DNA of 64,000 bases from Cristatella mucedo (taxonomy: Eukaryota; Bryozoa; Phylactolaemata; Cristatellidae). Both the position numbers and the translations under genes were made by a program. Below the pieces are notes generated by a model. The model ran no database searches and had not been told where the DNA came from. It was given only the letters and a program-made list of their open reading frames with translations. The stretch spans positions 10,560,501 through 10,624,500 of the forward strand of contig WPIO01000005.1 in assembly GCA_009760855.2 (NCBI GenBank). Direction: 5' to 3'. This document shows positions 58,393-64,000 of this stretch, piece after piece (the first letter of the stretch is position 1; every line of letters begins with the position of its first letter).

Positions 58393-58594
58393 TTCTACAG
58401 TACCGGTTCTCGACCTGTGGGTCAAGGCCTCTTTGGGGGTCGAACGACTCTTTCACGTGGGTCGCCAAAGACCATCGGAAAACACGCTTTTCCACATTTC
58501 GCACAAACTAATTTTATGGTTGCGGGTTGCCACAACACGAGAAACTGTTTTAAAGGGTCGCGGCATTGGGAAGATTGAGAACCACAGTACTAAA
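58393..58594 (+). mobile_element. hAT-type MITE resembling SPIN
   Basis: About 200-bp insertion within the LINE. Ends are inverted (GGTTCTCGACC... and ...TTGAGAACC). Interior text such as GGTTCTCGACCTGTGGGTC, TTTGGGGGTCGAACGACTC, AAGACCATCGGAAAACAC and AAAGGGTCGCGGCATT is, from memory, very like the SPIN family of hAT transposons. TACAGTAC/CACAGTAC flanks may be an 8-bp target duplication with one mismatch. No transposase. Confidence 0.7.
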
Positions 58595-58811
58595 TTGATC
58601 TTTCATTAGACGACCACATCAGCTCCACAGTCAAGTCTGCCCACTTTCATCTACATAACATTGCTAAAATTCGAGCTTGCTTAGACAGGGGTACCACGCC
58701 TAAATTGGTCCATGCATTTGTGACGTTCTGTCTTGTAACTCACTGCTTGCCGGTCTACTGGCCGGAGCAATCAGACGCTTACAGCCAGTGCAAAACTCTG
58801 CAGCTAGACTT

Positions 58812-58985
58812 GTCGGTGAGCCATGATAGCACGATTGGTTTTCATGACCTCGGCCCCAAAGTTGTGGGTTCGAATCCTGTGATGGGCAATCCTTTATTGC
58901 CGCTTCAAGCGGTGGCGATAGCCGTCAAGGCTCTTCTGCTGATAAACAAAAGAAGCTGTTAAATCACCTAGTATTTTTGTCTGTT
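58812..58985 (+). mobile_element. tRNA-derived SINE, family A, inserted in a LINE
   Basis: GGTGAGCCATGATAGCACGA, GTGGGTTCGAATCCTGTG, GGGCAATCCTTTATTGCCGC, GCTGTTAAATCACCTAGTA. Confidence 0.72.
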
Positions 58986-59964
58986 GTGGGCGTCTCAGAT
59001 GTCACATCACGCCACTTCACGCCGACCTGCACAAGCTCACAGTCAAGCAACACATCGACTTCAAGGCTTAGTCACTCACTTTTAGGTACCTTCATTCTTT
59101 GGCTCCAGCGTACCTATCAGATCTACTCCCCCACCGGGCTAAGCATCACGCCACCAGCTTTTCGGAATCTAATTGTTTACCTATACCTCGTGCAATCCTC
59201 AAATCCTCGGCGACCATGCCTTTAGTTCATATGCTTCCTAAGCCTGGAAATCACTCCCGACTTCCTTCACGACATCTTCTCATTTGACCACATTTAAAAA
59301 GAAACTAAAAACGCATCTGTTTACGACAGCATTTAATGGGTCCCTGAGAGTCTTCCTGTATGTGCTTCCCGCGTGCTAACATTGTGCATGCTGCCACTAA
59401 CCATATTTGAATGATGACCCTGTGTATGCGACCCCTAACCACTTTTACCTTGTTGTCTATTGAGCATGCCACAACGAACCAAACGATCGTGCTTCCTTTT
59501 TCCAGCATTTATAAAGTGACGAGAAAGAGATTGAGTTCTTTAAGGGCGATATATCAACTGCATGGTTATTATAATTGTTGTAAGCTGCAAAAACAATAAA
59601 ATACTCAGCACAGTCGTGCAGCCGATTTATTAATAACAACAGGGGAAGGCGTGCCGTTGGGTTTTGCCGTCCTTGCCCGCCCGCAAATCAATTTTTCGTT
59701 CATTTACATAAACTCAAGAGGCTCAGATATGCAGGAGACAAATCCAGTGATTTTTAATAATTTTTGCATTCAAGCTCAAGTGAATCCTGGTGATACTACA
59801 AGCCTCTCCAATGTCGTTCAATGTCGTAACGTTGCAAGAGGCTATGCACAGGGGCGGAGCCAGGGTTTGCGCTTAGAGTGCACAACCTGAAAGTAGTGAA
59901 CAACTATAGCGTTCAATCATGGTGTTCATGCGACACTCGGAGATTGCTCATAAGCTGTGAGTTG

Positions 59965-60210
59965 TGTGGTTTTATTTAATTGATGACACTGCCCCTGATC
60001 GCTATAGGAGTGGACTGTGACACTCGATGTGGTAAGCAGCCGGGCCGTGCTATTTGTGGTTGTTTTGCAAAAGGAGTCGGGGGACTCCGGTGGGCGAGAG
60101 GGGCGAGGAGAGTTGTGTTTCGCCCTGCTCCGTGTGAAGGGAGAAGAAGACTGGTGGTGTTGCTCGTCGACTTGTGTTCTGTGCCGTTCGCGACGATAAT
60201 TCAGACTACA
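59965..60210 (+). repeat. 5' LTR of the non-autonomous element
   Basis: 246 bp, TG...CA ends, very similar to the 3' copy with scattered substitutions and small indels (for example the GGAGTCGGGGGACTCC region). The divergence shows the insertion is not brand new. Confidence 0.88.
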
Positions 60211-60243
60211 AGCTATTTCCGGCGGCGGCGGTGACCTACAGCA

Positions 60244-60462
60244 ATGTTGCTTGAACATTTTCAAGTCGGTGATGACTTCGCAAATTGGCTGCTTGACTCG
60301 GAGCGGCGGCTCGAGCTGTACGGTGTCAAACCGACAATCTGGCACAAATATCTGCCTCTCTTCCTGGAAGGAAGCGCCTTCTATTTGTATTCTTACATGC
60401 CGAAGGCAATCAAGGATGACTACCGTTTACTGTCGCGAGACTCTGCTAACAGCGCTGGCTAG
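60244..60462 (+). CDS. gag-like fragment inside the non-autonomous LTR element
   Basis: 72 codons from ATG. HFQVGDDFANWLLDSERRLE, then W-x3-LPLFLEGSAFYLY resembles the start of Ty3/gypsy-type capsid (a W and an LPxxLxGxA-like segment). It stops early and no zinc knuckle, protease or polymerase follows, so this is a remnant kept in a deletion derivative. Confidence 0.5.
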   Translation: MLLEHFQVGDDFANWLLDSERRLELYGVKPTIWHKYLPLFLEGSAFYLYSYMPKAIKDDYRLLSRDSANSAG

Positions 60463-60849
60463 CCCTGTAGGTTAAGCGAGACTGCTGAGCGCTGAGTTAG
60501 CAAACGCTTATCTGAGAGAGGGCGGCGACAAAAGAGACCAGAAGCAATATCAGCAATCGCCGACGGTGTGCCGGGCGACAACGGTTTACCAGGATGCCAC
60601 CGTGTGGAACGCGGTGACAGCGATCCAGGCTGTGACGGTTTGCCAGGCGCACGTGGTGTGCAACAAGGCAACGGCCTGCGAGGTAGCGAAGGCCATGGAG
60701 GTGACGCGGGCATGCGACTAACCGGTGGGTTATGACTCGGAGCAAGTCGCAAATGCGAAGCAGGTCGGAGGCTCATCGGCGACGCAAGTGGGCTGTGACG
60801 CTGCACAGGTAGGAGACGAGGCCGAGATCGGATATGCGGTGCAGGTCGG

Positions 60850-61015
60850 AAACGCGGCGGCGCCCGAAGACGCGGCGGCGGCGGCGGCGCCCTAAGACGC
60901 GGCGGCGGCGGCGCCCGAAGACGCGGCGGCGGCGGCGCCCGAAGACGCGGCGGCGGCGCCCGAAGACGCGGCGGCGGCGGCACCCGAAGTCGCGGTGGCG
61001 CCCGGAGACGCTGTG
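60850..61015 (+). repeat. GC-rich minisatellite encoding Ala/Pro/Glu repeats
   Basis: Tandem units of about 18-24 bp (GACGCGGCGGCGGCGGCGCCCGAA type). One plus-strand frame reads (E)DAAAAAPE repeats and continues into VCDAPLSFESAPPDEAPAAE; another reads RRRRPKTRRRR. One TAA interrupts the Ala frame. It lies inside the LTR element. Confidence 0.8.
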
Positions 61016-61170
61016 GTGGCTTGCGAAGTGGTGGTGTTGGTGTGTGATGCACCATTGAGCTTCGAGTCTGCGCCGCCCGACGAGGCGCCAGCGGCGGAAA
61101 AATATGTGGCCTCACGACGCATGAACGCAGCTGTCAAACGCAGCCGACTTTCCACAGGCTTCGACAGGCC

Positions 61171-61446
61171 GTGCGGTCGCCCGCCTCCTCCGAGCAGCCG
61201 TTACTAAGCCTCATAATTAAGGGGACAGTTACTGCCCCGGCAGAAGAATTTGGCATTGAAATTGATGGAATCCGCCGCCACCTAGCGGACATCAGACCAG
61301 TACCGAATGCCAATGAACTCCCTGACGAACACTCCGATGCTGGCCCTAGTAGTATGTCCAGAGTCGACGAGCCCAGCAGACAGCTACGGCCAAGATGTGG
61401 CCTGAGACCGCCGACGCGCTATGAGGACTATGTGGTTAACGTTTAG
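61171..61446 (+). CDS. remnant of retrotransposon pol C-terminus
   Basis: Open frame ending RPRCGLRPPTRYEDYVVNV, stop, 85 bp before the 3' LTR. An Arg/Pro-rich RPPxRYxDYV tail is typical of the last residues of LTR-element polyproteins after integrase. The catalytic domains are missing. The frame overlaps the end of the Ala-rich frame upstream. Confidence 0.45.
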   Translation: MRSPASSEQPLLSLIIKGTVTAPAEEFGIEIDGIRRHLADIRPVPNANELPDEHSDAGPSSMSRVDEPSRQLRPRCGLRPPTRYEDYVVNV

Positions 61447-61530
61447 CCTTCTCGCTGTCTAAGCAGTGGGGAAAAACAGCTGCTTGCTGCTTTGGCTACG
61501 TCGTTAATTGATCTCCAGATCAGGCGGGCA

Positions 61531-61775
61531 TGTGGTTTTATTTAATTGATGACACTGCCCCTGATCGTTGTACGAGTGGGCTGTGACACTCGATGTGGTA
61601 AGCAGCCGGGCCGTGCTATTAGTGTTTGTTGTGACAAGGGAGTCAGGGGACTCCGGTGGGCGAGAGGGGCGAGGAGAGTTGTGCTTCGCCCTGCTCCGTG
61701 CGTAGGGAGAAGAAAGTGGTGGTGTTGTTCGTCGGCTGGTGCTCTGTGCCGTTCGCGACGATAATTCAGACTACA
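61531..61775 (+). repeat. 3' LTR of the non-autonomous element
   Basis: 245 bp, same ends as the 5' LTR, followed directly by the AGTTG duplication. Confidence 0.88.
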
Positions 61776-61899
61776 AGTTGGACATAATCTCGCCGTCGGT
61801 GATGGTATAGAGCATAGATATAGGACCAGCGCAGGTGGCTTCCCCCCCCCCCTGTGCTTTGTGGGCAGTGGGTTGGTTAATGCCTATTCGCTCACTCCT

Positions 61900-62095
61900 G
61901 GCCTTACCATTGGCAATGACGAAGTTGAACCTATGCTTTAATCCATTCCGACCTTCCAGCATGTCAAACTCTCTCAACCTCGTTTCCCTGACTGCATGTA
62001 GTGCTGACATCCGCACTTCAGTGGCATCAAACTGTCTCAAATTGAATGACGATAGAAACCAACTTACTAATTACTGCAAGCCTAGTGTGGTTTAA
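61900..62095 (+). mobile_element. L2/CR1-like LINE fragment
   Basis: FRPSSMSNSLNLVSLTACSA and SDIRT-like, LKLNDDRNQLTN correspond to the part just after the YxDD motif. Flanks are unrelated. Confidence 0.6.
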
Positions 62096-63839
62096 AATAT
62101 GGAAAAGCTACCACATAAAAATTGCATTCGTAAGCAAGACGAACGAAAAACAAAGAGAGCTTAACCAAAAGATCAGAAACTGTGTCGCATGAATGCCCTG
62201 TCAAAGCCAATGCAGCGAAGCTCTCCCCTTTGGCTCTCAACATCGCTAATCTCCCTGCCGAAGACAAGAAGTCCTATCTGCCAGAGCCAATCAGTTCCAC
62301 ATTTTTGCCGAAAGCTTTTGAAGGATGAGTGGCCTAATTAAAAGTAATGCGTGAGCGTAGCCAGCCAGCAAAACAGCTTCTTATTAATTGACGGTACATA
62401 CAGCTATTGAGATCAGAGAGCAAGGAATTCATGCAAAATTTGAACTTTTCGCCAGTGCCACGGGTGCATTGCTCTGAACTCGAAAAGATTAGTCTTGTGT
62501 CTTTCATTCAGGACATAAAGTCGTATGCTCTATCTAAAGTTGTACCACGATATTAATATAGTGTCGGGTATTAATATTATCGTGTACAACATCATTTTAG
62601 TTTTTTATTCAAATTCTTAGGTCGAATAAGATCATGCCGTTGAAGAGAGCGAATTGCATGACACTGGCTTTGAAAACTATTACTTAAGCTTAAGCAAACA
62701 TTCAGCAGATTACGGTGATCCTTTTGCATTCGTGCCAGAATGCATTGGAGACATGGAGATAAACACAATTCGATAGCTGAACTTTAAGGCGTGGTTTGTG
62801 CTAGTATCACAAGCTTGGCTGCGAGTTCGGCGACCTTTAAGTTGAATCGTGTGTTGTGCGAAAGACTTGGGCCAAAAACAATGCACACGCATTAGTCACG
62901 GAATAACACTAACTTTTCTTTTGTGTTCTGTCTGGGCAGTAGATTAACATCCGACAGTGGGTACGCTTAACCTCAGAGCATTATTTGTGTGTTATTCACG
63001 TATATACGTATAGACATATATCGTTATATGAATGTGCAGGCAGGCATATACATACGCATACAGGTTTATGTGCAAGCAGGTATGTACAGGACAACCTAAT
63101 GTATCAAAGACGTGGCAGACACTACTTCTGTCTTAACTTCACTAGCTCTCGATCCGGCATCGAATAGACTCTGAAATAATTTATCCATTGCAGGTCACTG
63201 CGTAGTTTGACGTCCTGACAGCCATCACTCGACGACGAAACGGGAATACCAAAAGGGCTTCGACCACCGAGAATTTGGGCTTGCAGCGCGACTACCGTTT
63301 TCCCCTGCTCCAGCGCTCCCACTTCCCTTCTCCTGCGTCTGCACGTCAGCCACCGCTCATCAACTGTAGGTTCATGGATCCGGGCTGCTGGACCGAAGCT
63401 CCGCACCGGCCCATATCGATGCTACATCCTACATATTTCATTCGATTGCACCAGCCTACCTACCTCCTCGCTCCTCACTGTGTTCTTGAACTACCAGCTC
63501 CTATGATTCCAGTAGTGCAATCTTAAATCCCGTCCTGCAAGCTTAAATGAAAATCTTTGATTTTGTATTTATCGAAAGTCTGGAGCTCACTTCCTGCAAC
63601 GGTCACCACGTACATTGATCAATGACCCTAAGTGTCTCTTTGAGTGAGACTGAGGTTGACGTCAGGTGCTTTGAGTTCACCCTTGTACACACTGCTATTG
63701 CGATGGACTACTTTTCTGTTAATGACAAACCTGCTCTATTAATCTCTACTTTGAGCCACGGGATTACCGACTCCCCTCATTACCTGGTTGAAGGGCAGCC
63801 TTAATTCGGATACGGGGGTGAAAGGAATGACAGCGAAAG
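62096..63839. other. intergenic, nothing recognised
   Basis: AT-rich, with small palindromes (TTAATATAGTGTCGGGTATTAATA near 62,553) and short TATA-type repeats near 63,000. No gene supported. Confidence 0.4.
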
Positions 63840-64000
63840 TGTGGTCTGAATTGTCGTCGCAAATGGCACAGAACGCTTGCCGACGTGCAACACCACCAGT
63901 TTATTCCACCTCCACACAGAGCAGGGTGAAACACAACTCTCCTCGCCCCTCTCGCCCACCGGAGTTCCCTCCGGAGTCCCCACCGACTCCCTTGTCAAAA
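63840..64000 (-). mobile_element. third LTR copy, inverted, cut by window end
   Basis: The reverse complement of about 160 bp matches the second half of the TGTGGTTTT LTR, including GGGCGAGAGGGGCGAGGAGA and the terminal ACCACA at 63,840. It is less similar than the pair at 60-61.8 kb (it has an extra GGAGGGAACTCC segment). Whether it is a solo LTR or one end of another element lies outside the window. Confidence 0.75.

Larger units (their letters stand above)
58060..59570 (+). mobile_element. L2/CR1-like LINE, RT catalytic region to 3' tail, with two insertions
   Basis: The plus frame begins MVYTLPLADVIATHNLDFHF then YPDDTQLYLV (Y-x-DD catalytic motif with Pro in place of the usual Ala/Val). 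It is interrupted by a hAT-like MITE at about 58,393-58,594 and a SINE at about 58,812-58,980, and ends with the 3' hairpin near 59,520-59,560. Confidence 0.8.
59960..61780 (+). mobile_element. complete non-autonomous LTR retrotransposon with 5-bp target duplication
   Basis: LTRs at 59,965-60,210 and 61,531-61,775, both TGTGGTTTT...GACTACA, flanked by AGTTG on each side (59,960-59,964 and 61,776-61,780). The interior is only 1.3 kb, with a gag-like start, a GC-rich minisatellite and a pol-tail remnant. It lacks protease, reverse transcriptase and integrase, so it must move with help from a relative. I found no convincing tRNA primer-binding site after the 5' LTR. Confidence 0.88.

Noticed and set aside
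60459-61115. 218-codon Pro/Arg-rich minus-strand frame and collagen-like plus-strand text (GLPGARGVQQGN)
   Set aside because: Both come from GC-rich repeats inside the LTR element, in frames not shared with the gag or pol remnants.

Overview
This is animal (metazoan) nuclear DNA. Genes are split into short exons with GT-AG introns. Most of the space is filled by decayed non-LTR retrotransposons, tRNA-derived SINEs, LTR elements and microsatellites. I see no bacterial operons, ribosome-binding sites or CRISPR arrays. The repeat types fit an invertebrate or basal chordate, but I cannot name the phylum.

One real protein-coding gene is clear. It lies on the minus strand, from about 48.1 kb (possibly 55.9 kb) down to the stop codon at 14,790-14,792, and encodes an EHMT (G9a/GLP) histone H3 lysine-9 methyltransferase. 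I reconstructed 27 exons by hand. Reading phases agree across all the junctions I propose, although the 5' edge of exon 15 is ambiguous. In protein order they encode: a long, low-complexity N-terminal half with a putative SUMO-interacting motif; the EHMT cysteine-rich ring-like module; about six ankyrin repeats that keep the Trp/Trp/Glu/Trp methyl-lysine cage; a pre-SET domain with all nine zinc-binding cysteines; the SET domain; and a post-SET CxCx4C motif. The exons listed add up to about 1,850 residues, against roughly 1,200-1,300 in mammals. The first coding exon (start codon) was not found.

Layout. 0-14 kb: intergenic, with L2/CR1-like LINE pieces, two large LTR copies and part of a third, and SINEs. 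One solo LTR with a 4-bp target duplication sits inside a LINE. 14.2-48.1 kb: the EHMT gene, with introns from about 96 bp to over 4 kb that carry LINE tails, (CT)n, (GA)n and (TA)n arrays, Tc1-like transposase fossils, SINEs and a near-perfect 140-bp hairpin. 48-57.3 kb: 5' flank, with SINEs, a long reverse-oriented LINE with a partial second copy, a possible upstream exon near 55.7 kb, and another large LTR copy. 57.3-64 kb: a LINE interrupted by a SINE and by a hAT-type MITE that resembles SPIN, then a complete 1.8-kb non-autonomous LTR retrotransposon (5-bp target duplication AGTTG), another LINE fragment, and an inverted LTR copy cut by the window edge.

I found no convincing new multi-gene system. 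The most interesting items are the expanded EHMT N-terminus, the internally deleted LTR element with an Ala/Pro/Glu minisatellite, the SPIN-like insertion, the hairpin next to a pre-SET exon, and a SINE that appears to borrow the LINE 3' end. All exon borders were read by eye from splice signals and family knowledge; no search was run.
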